Of a DNA stretch of 64,000 nucleotides, positions 40,148 through 49,033 are shown in pieces; within the stretch, counting starts at the first letter, position 1, and the number at the start of each line of letters is the position of its first letter. Position numbers and translations under genes: made by a program. This DNA comes from Polyangiaceae bacterium (lineage in GTDB: Bacteria; Myxococcota_A; Polyangia; Polyangiales; Polyangiaceae), in NCBI GenBank assembly GCA_025353725.1, contig JANXOF010000092.1:1-64000 (forward strand), given 5' to 3'. The notes under the pieces are model-generated. The model made no database searches, had not been told where the DNA came from, and worked only from the letters and a program-made list of their open reading frames with translations.

Positions 40148-41769
40148 TGGGAAGCCGACCGAATCGGGACGAAGCCAAGGAAGTTCGCAAGGCCAAACGA
40201 AAACCCTCCCGCGACCGTATCGACACGAAGTCCGACGTTGAACGTCAGGTCGAAGGGAACTTTCGAGAGGCCCGCGTAGCCCCGCGCGACCGCCTTGAAA
40301 TCGCGCTCGTTCGCCACGAGGTAGAGCCCCAGAGAGCCAAAAAAGTCGACGCCGTACACGCTTTTACGCCCGCGATAGACGGGGATGCGGTATTCGGCAT
40401 TCAGTCGTGCAGCGTAATCGCCATACCGCACCTCGCCAATCGTCGTCGCGAAGAAGTTCGGCGCGGCCCGCCTATCGAACGCCAAGTCGAGGGCGCGATG
40501 GGGCCTGAGGTCCGTATAGTCGCCTACGTAAAATTTCTCGAAGAGCGGAGCGTCACCGAAAACGCTGCCGAGGATTCCTTCGACGCGGATCACGTGATCC
40601 CAGGGCAAGGGCGTCCAGCGAGACGCACGAAGAACGAGCTTGGCGTACGGGTAGTCAGTTCCAATAGGCGTCAACGACGCTTCGGCAAGACCAAGCACAT
40701 ACCAGCCGCGCGTAGTGAGAAACGCGTCATCTCGTGTATCATGCACAAACGTAGCGCTCACCGTCGAAAGCACACTGGAGCCGACGTGCAGGTCGAAATC
40801 GATAGGCTCGATATCGAGTCCGCGACGGTGGCTTGCCACGCGCGGCAGAGCCGCGTCGATCTTTTCTAGGCGGTAGTCGAAGAACAACCGGCTAGCGACG
40901 CTCCCCGCGTCGTGACCGACCCCCACGACACCGCCGAATCGTTGATACCCGACTACCGCGTAATCCTGGGTCACGAGCTGCGAGGGGTCGTCGACAAGCA
41001 CGTCGCGGTTGCCAAAAAAGTCTTTCGCGTTGGAATAGAGCAGTTGCGCTTCGGCCGACCACGCGGAGCGCAAGAAGTCCGGGTCGCTAATTTTCGTGCG
41101 GAGCGCAAGTTGCCTATCGGCGATGGCTATAGCTCCGCCGAGCGCCATTCCCGTGCCTGCCACGTTCGTTTCGGACACGTCAATCCCGCCGTAGGCCGTG
41201 AGCGGGCGCGCTCGCCCGCTCGGTTCCGCGTCCGTCGCGAGGCCGAGCCAAACGTCGTTGACGACAATCGTATTGCGCTCGGTAACGTCGACCTGCAAGA
41301 TGACGCTGCCGCGCTTCGTGCCGCGCCTCAGCGAGAGTTGCACGTCGCGAAAGAATCCCGTGCCGAGAAGGCGAAAGCGCGTGAGCGGAAGCTCTCTGTC
41401 GTCGACGTCGAGGGTGTCGCCTTCTCGGAAAGGGAGAAGCCGCCGGATGACGCGCGCGAGCGTCGAAGTGTTTCCTCGAATCGCGATTCCCTCGAGCACG
41501 TAGCGCAGGCGAGTCGGCCTTGATTCACTTTTGGTGCCTTGCGAAATGACGGCCACGTCGCCTTCGGACACGGCCTCGGCCGCTCGCGCGGTGTCCGTGA
41601 GAGGAGGCGGAATCACCTCTAACGGCCGCGCGCCATCCGTGGGTTGTAGACGGGGAGCGGGCTCGGCGTCCCCCTCACCCCACGTCTTTAGCGCTTGCGC
41701 GCGGACGCTCGCCGACGCCAGGCAAAAGCCAAGCGCGGTGAGCAACGACAGGAAGGAGGAGCGACGCAC
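40144..41769 (-). CDS. Omp85-superfamily outer-membrane protein (BamA/TamA-like)
   Basis: A 541-residue protein with signal peptide (ending ASVRA), a proline-rich linker, one clear POTRA domain (about 87-172: LRYVLEGIAIRGNTSTLARV, then LGTGFFRDVQLSLRRG and VILQVDVTERN) and a C-terminal 16-strand barrel with the family VHDTRDDAFLTTRGWYV motif (the FxHDTRDxxxxPxxG element of Omp85). BamA proper has five POTRAs and is about 800 residues, so this is a shorter paralogue, possibly a TamA-like or surface-lipoprotein insertion factor. It begins 26 bases after maiA and overlaps the next gene by 4 bases. Confidence 0.85.
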   Translation of the reverse strand: MRRSSFLSLLTALGFCLASASVRAQALKTWGEGDAEPAPRLQPTDGARPLEVIPPPLTDTARAAEAVSEGDVAVISQGTKSESRPTRLRYVLEGIAIRGNTSTLARVIRRLLPFREGDTLDVDDRELPLTRFRLLGTGFFRDVQLSLRRGTKRGSVILQVDVTERNTIVVNDVWLGLATDAEPSGRARPLTAYGGIDVSETNVAGTGMALGGAIAIADRQLALRTKISDPDFLRSAWSAEAQLLYSNAKDFFGNRDVLVDDPSQLVTQDYAVVGYQRFGGVVGVGHDAGSVASRLFFDYRLEKIDAALPRVASHRRGLDIEPIDFDLHVGSSVLSTVSATFVHDTRDDAFLTTRGWYVLGLAEASLTPIGTDYPYAKLVLRASRWTPLPWDHVIRVEGILGSVFGDAPLFEKFYVGDYTDLRPHRALDLAFDRRAAPNFFATTIGEVRYGDYAARLNAEYRIPVYRGRKSVYGVDFFGSLGLYLVANERDFKAVARGYAGLSKVPFDLTFNVGLRVDTVAGGFSFGLANFLGFVPIRSASQ

Positions 41770-41795
41770 GAAAGTCTCGAATCAACCTCGCACGA

Positions 41796-42488
41796 TCACG
41801 CTTTCGCGTCGGCTTGCGCTTCAGGCTTGGCCGCGGCGACGAACGGAAGCGCGCACGCGGCGCCATCGGCGCGAACGAGCCGAGGGAACGGCGTCAGGTC
41901 CACCCCTACCCTACGTGCTGCATAGACCTGAGGAACGAGGCACGCGTCGGCCATCGAAAAGGTACCGCCGAACGCAAACGGGCCGGCCAAACCGCCCGCG
42001 TCAGGCTCACCCGCAGGCTCCGCATCGGCCCGCACGACGAGAGCCTCAAACGCTTTCAGGCCACGCGCGATGAAGTGCTTCATCCACGCCGTCCGCTTCT
42101 CCTGTTCCGTCTTACTGTCTCCGACGCGGTCAAGAACGCTCAGGTTTTGGAGCGGCTGGATACCCGCGTTGATCGTCTCGACGAGCTCGCGCACACGCGC
42201 ACGCGCTCGCGGGGCTTTCGGGAGCAGCGCGGGGTCGGGATAGAGGTCCTCGAGGAGTTCCATGATCGCGACCGATTCGCCGTAGGGCACGCCGTCGATG
42301 GTCAGCGTGGGCACGTGACCGATGGCATTTCGTGCCGTATTTTGAGGTAAAAGTTGCTCACCATCCAAGATATTGACGAACGTCGATTCGTACGCGAGGC
42401 GCTTGTAGCCGAGCGCAATCCTCACGCGGTAAGAGCACGACGAGCGCCAGTAGTGAGCGAGCAGCAGCGAGGTCGGGGGCTTTGGCAT
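41796..42488 (-). CDS. maiA: Maleylacetoacetate isomerase (zeta-class glutathione transferase)
   Basis: A 230-residue soluble enzyme that isomerises maleylacetoacetate to fumarylacetoacetate in tyrosine breakdown, using glutathione. The N-terminal thioredoxin-like domain has the zeta-class motif RSSCSYRVRIAL (Ser16, Ser17, Cys18), then GHVPTLTIDGVPYGESVAIMELLED, where the cis-proline and the glutathione-binding ES pair are visible. The helical C-terminal half carries NAGIQPLQNLSVLDRVG and ends in a variable tail. Other tyrosine-catabolism genes are not adjacent; it heads a run of envelope genes. Function in a different aromatic path is possible. Confidence 0.9.
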   Translation of the reverse strand: MPKPPTSLLLAHYWRSSCSYRVRIALGYKRLAYESTFVNILDGEQLLPQNTARNAIGHVPTLTIDGVPYGESVAIMELLEDLYPDPALLPKAPRARARVRELVETINAGIQPLQNLSVLDRVGDSKTEQEKRTAWMKHFIARGLKAFEALVVRADAEPAGEPDAGGLAGPFAFGGTFSMADACLVPQVYAARRVGVDLTPFPRLVRADGAACALPFVAAAKPEAQADAKA

Positions 42489-42542
42489 CGGGAATGGCCG
42501 AATCTAGCGCTTCTCTGACAAGAGGATAATGCGAAGGTGAGT

Positions 42543-42602
42543 CGAACCCGAGGCGAGCGGGATGCGAACCCGATCCGAAGCGAGTGCGACCCGAGCAAAG
42601 GG
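42543..42602 (-). repeat. Three 22-bp-spaced T-arm-like repeats beside the tRNA
   Basis: CGAACCCGA occurs at 42543 and 42565 and CGACCCGA at 42587, a constant 22-base step. Read in tRNA orientation they look like T-arm sequences (GGGTTCGCATCCC and GGGTTCGAC) lying directly after the 3' end of the tRNA. They may be remnants of attachment sites or of tRNA duplications. Confidence 0.5.
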
Positions 42603-42679
42603 TGGCGTCTCCGGCAGGATTCGGACCTGCGACCTACCGTTTAGGAAACGGTTGCTCTATCCAGCTGAGCTACGGAGAC
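42603..42679 (-). tRNA. tRNA-Arg (CCT anticodon)
   Basis: The minus strand folds as a complete cloverleaf: acceptor stem GTCTCCG pairs with CGGAGAC, D-arm GCTCAGCTGGATAGAGC, anticodon stem ACCGT/ACGGT with loop TTCCTAA, giving anticodon CCT that reads AGG; T-arm GCAGGTTCGAATCCTGC; discriminator G and encoded CCA. Length is 77 with CCA. It stands between maiA and a glycosyltransferase gene. Confidence 0.96.
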
Positions 42680-42812
42680 ATGGCGCGGACGCGGTCTGGG
42701 AGGCGAAGGTTTACCGCAGGCTGGCCTACGCGAGCAAGCCTCGAGCGCGTGTTCTCTTCGCGTAGCGCCGATCGCCTTTTTTAATGAGTCTTGGCGACTT
42801 GACGACGGAGCG

Positions 42813-44591
42813 TCAACGGGCCGAGACGTTGCGCTCCAAGACAAAGACGGGACAGCCCACGCTCCCATGGATCGCCGCCGTCGGGAAAATACGACTGTGA
42901 ATCCGCGCGTCGAGGGCCATGTGGTAACCGAGTGTTCCGCGCCACATCGATTGAAAAAACTTCGTCGCGTCGGCATCTTGCGCATCACCTCTCTGTACCG
43001 TCGGCACGACGCGCCCGACGTCGCCCTCAACGTTTCTTTCGAGGTAACGCCACGCGTAGCAATCGCTCACGACAATCCATCGCGGCGCGCGCTCCTCGAT
43101 GTCTCCGAGCAACGCGCGGACTTCGACGACTTCCGGGAGCGGGCTTCGATGCTCTGGGGCGCTCGGACCCACGCGAACCACCTTCATGCCCGGTCGAAAA
43201 CGGGGAAGGTACACGTTAAGACCATACGTCTCGATCGTGTCCACCGGCTGGACGTGGGCGGCCAAAAAGTCCTCGACTTCGTAGCGCGGGTCGAGGAGCA
43301 AATTCGCATCGATCGTAAGGCATCGCCACGCCCCAAGGGCCAGACCAACGGCGCACAGTCCGCGCAAGGCCCAACGAATGACCCCACCTCCGGCACGTAC
43401 GCGCAGGCAAATACGATCGACGCCTACCCCGGCATAGACCGAAGCAAGAAGCATCTGCGGCAACGTGAAGCGCTCTTCGACCCGCCGCGCGATAAGATTG
43501 AAACAAAGCGTAAACGATAGTGCGATGGCTAGCGGGACGAGCGCGGCAACCGCGAGCCCGCGCGCTTGCCGCGCTCGCACAGGAGGCGCGAAGACCGAGG
43601 TGAGCGTATCGATCAGACCGACGACCAGGAAAACCGCAAGAAACCAAGGATAGTGGTACTCCCAAGCGCGCGCGACATCGACCAGCACGAACCATCGCCC
43701 GACGCCGTCGCGCGAATACGTCGCATAATCTTGGCTCGCCGAACCCGTGAGAAACGCAACGCGCGCGGCGAACCCACGAGGGTTGGTCACGGCGCCGTCG
43801 ACGAAGGCCACGATCACGGGCGCGAGCGCGGCACTAATGCCACACTCAAACAGCACGCGTTTGGCGTGGGCGCGCGCCCATTCGTCGAATGCAAACCACA
43901 AGGCGACCGACGCCGGTACGCCGAACAAAAAGAGCGCGTACGCTTGGTCCTTGGTGGTGATCGCGAGCGCACCGAACAGAGCGACCGAACGCAGTCGCCG
44001 TGGCTCACGGCGCGCGATACCGCGTACGAGTGCGAGTACCGCGAGCAGCGCCCAGAAGAGATACGGCACGTCGAGATTCGACATGTGCGCGTAGTAAGAA
44101 AAGGAAACGTTCACACTCGCGAAGGCCGCAACGCCAGCCGCGACGCCGCGACGACGTTCCGGCGCCACGAGCTCCTCACCGATTTTCGCGAGCGTCAGGA
44201 CGATCGCGAGCGACATGAGAAGGCTCACGATGCGCGCGGCCATCGTCATGAGCGTCATGTACGGCGCCGAGAGAATCACCGGCATGACGGCGCCTATCAA
44301 AGTGCTCCCCGCACGAAGTACGGCCGCCACCGTGACGGGTACGGTCACCAGTGCGAGCAAGGCGAGGTGAAGCGGCGGGTAAGTAAAAAACTTTCCGGGG
44401 GTAAACGTGTCCGCAAGTCCCGGCAAAAAGTCCCTCGGCGCCACGCCGTCGTTGTCCCACGCGTCCGAAGCGGGCATCCCCCAGGAGAGCCCGACGCCGT
44501 GGAGGATCGCCGCAACGAGCAACGCCACCTTCAGCCCGAACGGAAGGGAGGCGACCGAGAGCGCAAGGCGCCGCCAAAAGGCCGACTTCAT
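42813..44591 (-). CDS. Polytopic membrane glycosyltransferase, GT39/ArnT-like (GT-C fold)
   Basis: A 592-residue protein with roughly 10-12 membrane helices over residues 10-420 and a soluble C-terminal domain (about 430-590). The first periplasmic loop has WDNDGVAPRDFLPGLADTFT, which holds the acidic residues expected of a GT-C catalytic site, and FFTYPPLHLALLALVTVP. Such enzymes transfer sugars from polyprenyl-phosphate donors outside the inner membrane to glycans, lipids or proteins. The start at 44591 (MKSAFWRRLALSVASL) gives a good first helix. It lies next to the DprE1/DprE2-like genes, which make polyprenyl-linked pentoses elsewhere; a link is possible but inferred. Confidence 0.75.
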   Translation of the reverse strand: MKSAFWRRLALSVASLPFGLKVALLVAAILHGVGLSWGMPASDAWDNDGVAPRDFLPGLADTFTPGKFFTYPPLHLALLALVTVPVTVAAVLRAGSTLIGAVMPVILSAPYMTLMTMAARIVSLLMSLAIVLTLAKIGEELVAPERRRGVAAGVAAFASVNVSFSYYAHMSNLDVPYLFWALLAVLALVRGIARREPRRLRSVALFGALAITTKDQAYALFLFGVPASVALWFAFDEWARAHAKRVLFECGISAALAPVIVAFVDGAVTNPRGFAARVAFLTGSASQDYATYSRDGVGRWFVLVDVARAWEYHYPWFLAVFLVVGLIDTLTSVFAPPVRARQARGLAVAALVPLAIALSFTLCFNLIARRVEERFTLPQMLLASVYAGVGVDRICLRVRAGGGVIRWALRGLCAVGLALGAWRCLTIDANLLLDPRYEVEDFLAAHVQPVDTIETYGLNVYLPRFRPGMKVVRVGPSAPEHRSPLPEVVEVRALLGDIEERAPRWIVVSDCYAWRYLERNVEGDVGRVVPTVQRGDAQDADATKFFQSMWRGTLGYHMALDARIHSRIFPTAAIHGSVGCPVFVLERNVSAR

Positions 44592-45124
44592 CGGAGAAGG
44601 CGCTCCCCTTCGTGGCCGGGGATCGTTCCGGAAACGCACAACGCGCGCCGCTGCGGATTCTGCGCGTCCAGCCCATCAAAAAGACGGCCGGCTGCAGCAG
44701 GAGTGGCCCGTACCATGAGTGGTTTGGCTATACCGACATCGCACCGCTAGGGCAAGAAGCCTCGAAGGTCGACCAACGCCGTTATCGAAGTGAATCGCGA
44801 CGATTAAATTGAATTCGCTTTACCGCCTGAAGCGTTTGATTCGGGAATCAACGAGTGCGTCTTTCGAGCGAGTGAAGGAGAGGCTGTCATTCAGGCGATG
44901 GTTTTTGAAGATCGAACGCCGCGCGTTCCACACGGGTAGAAGGCGCCCGCGAAACACGAAAAAATCGCGGGCAGGCGCGGCGACAAGGTCGAGCTTGGCT
45001 GCTGTGGGATACCTCGCGAGGCCAAGGGACGCGGGCGCGGCTGAGCCTGGCGTGATGGCCGTTAGGGGAGCACGCAAGCCAATGCCCCACTCGTGCTAGC
45101 CTCCGCAACGTTGGAAATGGGGCG
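44592..45124. other. Intergenic region before the DprE1-like gene
   Basis: About 530 bases without a gene I can support. It carries the divergent promoters of the glycosyltransferase and DprE1-like genes. Frames at 44809-45099 (plus) and 44820-45077 (minus) are open but overlap each other and have no motif. Local base composition is slightly lower in GC near 44780-44900. Confidence 0.45.
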
Positions 45125-46516
45125 ATGATGGTTACGCAATCCGCAAAAACACGGAACGAACACGAAGCGAGCGGCGTCGACGCTCAGAACGCGGCGACCG
45201 CGCCCACGCTCAATGGCTGGGGCCGCCTACCCATGCCGGGGCGTGAGCTCGCGTCGGAAAACCTCGAGACCATCACGCGCGGCGCGGTGTTGTCGCGTGG
45301 GCTCGGTCGCTCGTATGGTGACTCGTCACTCCCCGCGTTCGCGACAGACAAGGTCGTGGCGACACGGCTCGCGACCCGCATTCTCGCGTTCGACCCGGAG
45401 CGATGCGTCCTTCGGGTCGAGGCAGGGCTGAGTCTCGCCGAGTTCAATCGCATTTTCGTGCCGCGCGGATACTTCTCGCCCGTCACACCGGGCACGAAGT
45501 TCGTGACGTTCGGTGGAATGGTTGCGAGCGATGTCCACGGAAAAAACCACCACGTCGAAGGCTGTTTTGGTTCCCACGTCCGCGCGCTGCGCCTTCGCCT
45601 CGCCGACGACACAATCCTCGACTGTTCGCCTACCGAGCACGCAGACCTCTTTTACGGCAGCATCGGCGGCATGGGGTTGCTTGGCCACATTCTCGAAGTC
45701 GAGTTCGTGGTTCGGCGCATCCCGTCGGCGTGGGTGTACATGGAGAGTCAGCGCGTCCGCGGTATCGATGAGTTTCTTTCGGAACTCGGACGATACGCCG
45801 TCGAGTGGCCCATGACGATGGGATGGATCGATTGCCTTAGCCAAGGAAGCTCGCTCGGCCGCGGAATCCTCATGGCAGGCCGTTGGGCGAAACGCGAAGA
45901 GGCGAGTCCGGTTCCGCCCGCCGTACCGTTCGACAAAACGCTTCCCCTCGAGCTCCCGAATTGGGCTGTCAACTCGTTTACGGCCGGCGCTTTCAATAAT
46001 CTCTATTACTGGTCGCACTTCCAGCAATACAAGACCGCCGTAGTCGGGCCTGAGCCTTTTTTCTACCCACTCGATGCGCTCCTTGATTGGAACAAGGGCT
46101 ACGGTTCGCGCGGCTTCACGCAATACCAGTGCGTCATCCCACGAGCCGCCGGCGCGCCTGCCGTGCGCGAGTTTATGCTTCTTTTGACGAAGCTCGGCGG
46201 CGCCTCACCGCTCTGCGTGATCAAAGACTGCGGGCCCGAAGGAAAGGGCGTGCTCTCCTTCCCGCTCGAAGGCACTTCCGTCGCGGTCGACATGGCCGTG
46301 TCTGCCGACACCCAAGCGATTGTCGACCGCCTCAACGAATTCGTTATCAAAACAGGCGGTCGAATCTATCTCACGAAGGACAGCTTCACGAGGCCGGAAC
46401 ACTTCCGTGCAATGGAACCGCGGCTTCCCTCTTTTCTAGAACTGCGGCAAAAGTGGGACCCTCAACGCAGGTTGAGAAGTGCGCAATCGGTAAGGCTGTT
46501 CGGAGACCAGGTATGA
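45125..46516 (+). CDS. FAD-dependent DprE1-like oxidase (decaprenylphosphoryl-ribose 2-epimerase subunit family)
   Basis: A 463-residue flavoenzyme closely resembling mycobacterial DprE1. The FAD domain shows SRGLGRSYGDSSLP and the flavin-binding FGGMVASDVHGKNHH; the C-terminal substrate domain has CVIKDCGPEGKGVLSFPLEG and GGRIYLTKDSFTRPEHFRAM, in which the lysine of LTKDS corresponds to Mtb Lys418. The position of Mtb Cys387 (ICVDF) is alanine here (VAVDM). In mycobacteria it oxidises polyprenyl-phospho-ribose so DprE2 can reduce it to arabinose. Its stop overlaps the DprE2-like start (ATGA), supporting a two-step epimerase pair. Start at 45125 has GGGG about ten bases upstream. Confidence 0.88.
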   Translation: MMVTQSAKTRNEHEASGVDAQNAATAPTLNGWGRLPMPGRELASENLETITRGAVLSRGLGRSYGDSSLPAFATDKVVATRLATRILAFDPERCVLRVEAGLSLAEFNRIFVPRGYFSPVTPGTKFVTFGGMVASDVHGKNHHVEGCFGSHVRALRLRLADDTILDCSPTEHADLFYGSIGGMGLLGHILEVEFVVRRIPSAWVYMESQRVRGIDEFLSELGRYAVEWPMTMGWIDCLSQGSSLGRGILMAGRWAKREEASPVPPAVPFDKTLPLELPNWAVNSFTAGAFNNLYYWSHFQQYKTAVVGPEPFFYPLDALLDWNKGYGSRGFTQYQCVIPRAAGAPAVREFMLLLTKLGGASPLCVIKDCGPEGKGVLSFPLEGTSVAVDMAVSADTQAIVDRLNEFVIKTGGRIYLTKDSFTRPEHFRAMEPRLPSFLELRQKWDPQRRLRSAQSVRLFGDQV

Positions 46517-47253
46517 AAGCAGTGATCTTGGGTGGAACGAGCGGAATGGGTCGTGCGATTGCGCAGCGTCTCGTCGAACGCGGGGATTCCGTTTTTCTCA
46601 TGGGGATGGAATCGAGCGATCTTGCGCGGAGCGCCGCCGACCTCGAGGCGCGTCATCCGTCGCACGCGAAATGTGGGTTCGCCGTGTGCGACCTTGAGTA
46701 CCCGGCAGGGTTCGCCGCTGCGCTGGTCTCCGCCGATGAAGCGCTCGGCGAATTCGACACGGTCATTGTGACCGCGGCCATGTTCGCCTCGCAAGAGGCC
46801 CTTGAGGCGGATGTCGAACTCGCGCGCCGGCTCGTGACGGTCAACTACGCCAACACCGTGGTGTTCTGCGAGCACGCCCGAAAGCTCCTACTCGCTCGCG
46901 GTGGCGGGCGACTTACCGTGTTTTCTTCGGTCGCCGGCGATCGCGGGCGAAAGCCCGTGGGCATCTACGGATCGAGCAAAGCTGGTCTCTCGGTCTACCT
47001 CGAGGCGCTCGACCACAAGTATCACGCGGAGAACCTACGGGTACTTTGCGTCAAACCTGGCTTCGTGAAAACCGGGATGACCGCGGGGCTCAAGCCACCG
47101 CCTTTCGCCGGAACCGCCGAGGGCGTCGCGAAGGACGTCGTGCGTGCGATGGATGAGGGCAAGCCTCTAATCTACGCGCCGAAGATCTGGGCTCTGGTCA
47201 TGCTCGTGATCCGCATGCTCCCGCGCTTCGTGATGCGCAAGATCGGGTTTTAG
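46513..47253 (+). CDS. Short-chain dehydrogenase, DprE2-like
   Basis: A 246-residue NAD(P)-binding reductase. The Rossmann motif is GGTSGMG at the N-terminus, NYAN marks the central helix, and the catalytic residues lie in FSSVAGDRGRKPVGIYGSSK (Ser, Tyr and Lys), the SSVAGDR form characteristic of DprE2. A C-terminal hydrophobic helix (WALVMLVIRMLPRFVM) suggests membrane association. The start overlaps the DprE1-like stop as ATGA, so it should reduce the 2-keto intermediate made by that enzyme. It converges with a second SDR, 17 bases away. Confidence 0.88.
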   Translation: MKAVILGGTSGMGRAIAQRLVERGDSVFLMGMESSDLARSAADLEARHPSHAKCGFAVCDLEYPAGFAAALVSADEALGEFDTVIVTAAMFASQEALEADVELARRLVTVNYANTVVFCEHARKLLLARGGGRLTVFSSVAGDRGRKPVGIYGSSKAGLSVYLEALDHKYHAENLRVLCVKPGFVKTGMTAGLKPPPFAGTAEGVAKDVVRAMDEGKPLIYAPKIWALVMLVIRMLPRFVMRKIGF

Positions 47254-47270
47254 GCCGCGCGCAAAGCGAC

Positions 47271-48032
47271 TCAGCGACCCGAAAGGAAGGCGAGGCGTTG
47301 AATGACGCTCTCGGGCATGTTCTTGACGACGGGCATAATCGCCCCCCAAAACGACGGCACGTAAGCCTCCGCCGTGCCGGAGTCGACCGCGCGCATAATT
47401 CCGCGCGCGACCTGCTCGGGCTGCCCGAAAAGCACGTGCTTCGCGTGATCACGCGTCATCGGTGTATCGACCGGCCCGAGCTTGAGAGTGGTTACCGTCA
47501 CGCGCGACGGGTAGAGGCGCGTGCGAAGTCCTTGAAGGTAAATGTTGAGCGCCCCTTTGGCGGCTCCGTACGTATAGTTCCGCGGCCTTCCGCGATCGCC
47601 GGCGACGGACGTAATCACCCCCAGCCGGCCAGCCCGCGCGGTCTCAAGATAATTCGCGAGAGGCACAAGCAACGACACCACGCTGAGAAAGTTGGTGCGA
47701 AACGTCTTCGAAGCCGCCTCGAAGCTGCGTTCGGTGTCGATTTGGTCGCCGAGGTAGCCGTGCGCGATGAGCACGGCGTCTACCGCCCCGAGCGCGGTGA
47801 TGGCCGCCGCGACCACCGCTTCGTTCGCCTCGAGATCATCGAAGTCGGCCACTTGCGTCGAAACGTGCGCTTCGACGCGACCGACATCCGTGCAAAGCCT
47901 CGCGGCCGTTGCAAGCTTGTCGGGATTACGACCGACCAAGTGAAGCCGCGCTCCGCGGCGTGCGTATCGTTTTGCAACCTGCGCTGCCACGGCAGAGGTC
48001 GCACCAAAAATAAGCACGCGGTCACGGATCAT
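47271..48032 (-). CDS. Second short-chain dehydrogenase, DprE2-like
   Basis: A 253-residue SDR with GATSAVA cofactor loop, NFLSVVS helix and catalytic ITSVAGDRGRPRNYTYGAAK, again the DprE2-type SVAGDR version, and a C-terminal membrane-associating helix (AIMPVVKNMPESVIQRLAFL). It is a paralogue of the SDR on plus, from which it differs widely, and converges on it. The two may reduce different keto-sugar lipids or be partially redundant; which one partners the DprE1-like oxidase in the cell is not decided by position alone, though overlap favours the other. Confidence 0.85.
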   Translation of the reverse strand: MIRDRVLIFGATSAVAAQVAKRYARRGARLHLVGRNPDKLATAARLCTDVGRVEAHVSTQVADFDDLEANEAVVAAAITALGAVDAVLIAHGYLGDQIDTERSFEAASKTFRTNFLSVVSLLVPLANYLETARAGRLGVITSVAGDRGRPRNYTYGAAKGALNIYLQGLRTRLYPSRVTVTTLKLGPVDTPMTRDHAKHVLFGQPEQVARGIMRAVDSGTAEAYVPSFWGAIMPVVKNMPESVIQRLAFLSGR

Positions 48033-48097
48033 GACACCAGCTTAGTCGCTTAGTGCACACGCGCGCGACGAACGGACGCGGCTACGGCGTCAGCCCC

Positions 48098-49033
48098 CTA
48101 CTCTGCGGCTTCGGCATCCGTGAAGTCCTGCTCGACAGCGAACCCCGCCGCGCTTTGGTTGGGCTTCGGTAGGAGACATCCAGCCTTGTTGAAGTCAAGC
48201 GTATTGCCCACGAGGCAGCTGTAAATCCAATACGTCTCTTGGCCGTATCCGCGCCCTTTGTCGACGGTTACGCCTCCCGCCGCGTCGACCTCGCAGGGAT
48301 TGTTTATCGTGCAACGCGCGCCGTCTTCGTTGCCCGTGTTGTTCACACCGATAACCTCTTTGCTCACCGCATCAATGATGGGTGAGCCTGAGGTGCCTCC
48401 GATGACTTCGCAGCCCGGCTTCGAGTAACGAATCGAATCAAAGCTTCGGTAGCCGCCTTCGCGCAGCTCGTTCACAAATCCGTCCAAAGCGCACGAGTAA
48501 GTCCGTCGCCAATACCCCGAAACAACCCGAATCGACGTTCCGCCCACCGGATGATTTTCCGCGATAGTAAGCGCTTTAGCTCCGAACTTCGTTTCGATGG
48601 CGGCATACGTCGAAGCCAATCGATAAAGCGACACATCCGTCGATTTCATCGTGCCGTAGAGAAGCCTGTCGGCGTAAACCGAGCCTAGATTGCCCGTCCC
48701 CGAGGTCGTGAGGAGACGAAAGCGCCGCCGAGACGCCACGTCGGCGAAGACAGCCTCGGGAGCCGGAAGACCTCCTTCGAGGCAGTGCCCGTTCGAGAGC
48801 ACCATCGCTTGGTCCGTCGGTAGTGAGGTTCGAAACCGAACGAGCGACCCGGAGCAATTCGACAGCGACACAATACCCGTGAAGTCGACGTCCGCGGCGA
48901 GTTCTTCTTCGGGCGCGAGCGGGGCCCAGCGAAGTGCAGCGCCGTCGTCCGACGTGCCGAGCGGAAACGCGTGGGCCGCCGTCGCAACACTCATAGACAC
49001 CAAGACCGACATCAAGCTTGCGGAGATTTTCAT
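48098..49033 (-). CDS. Secreted trypsin/V8-like serine protease
   Basis: A 311-residue secreted endopeptidase. The ATG at 49033 gives a signal peptide (MKISASLMSVLVSMSVATAA, then HAF). The chymotrypsin-fold triad is visible: His83 in LSNGHCLEGG, Asp133 in STDVSLYRLA and Ser217 in GGTSGSPIID. Cysteine pairs (60/84, 181/208) suggest disulfides. The C-terminal 70 residues carry more cysteines. The longer upstream frame to 49180 lacks a signal. It stands alone, 65 bases from the SDR gene; likely an exported predatory or nutrient-scavenging enzyme, though that is inference. Confidence 0.86.
   Translation of the reverse strand: MKISASLMSVLVSMSVATAAHAFPLGTSDDGAALRWAPLAPEEELAADVDFTGIVSLSNCSGSLVRFRTSLPTDQAMVLSNGHCLEGGLPAPEAVFADVASRRRFRLLTTSGTGNLGSVYADRLLYGTMKSTDVSLYRLASTYAAIETKFGAKALTIAENHPVGGTSIRVVSGYWRRTYSCALDGFVNELREGGYRSFDSIRYSKPGCEVIGGTSGSPIIDAVSKEVIGVNNTGNEDGARCTINNPCEVDAAGGVTVDKGRGYGQETYWIYSCLVGNTLDFNKAGCLLPKPNQSAAGFAVEQDFTDAEAAE

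Noticed and set aside
43566-44750. A 394-codon plus frame opposite the membrane glycosyltransferase
   Set aside because: Composition (Arg, Glu, His-rich) is typical of antisense frames in GC-rich DNA; the minus frame has clear membrane helices.
44809-45099. Possible small gene of 96 codons before the DprE1-like gene
   Set aside because: Overlaps an equally long minus frame, very basic, no ribosome binding site, no motif.
46087-46512. Upstream extension of the DprE2-like frame
   Set aside because: It overlaps the end of the DprE1-like gene in another frame and lacks Rossmann-type sequence; the Rossmann motif begins right after the ATG at 46513.
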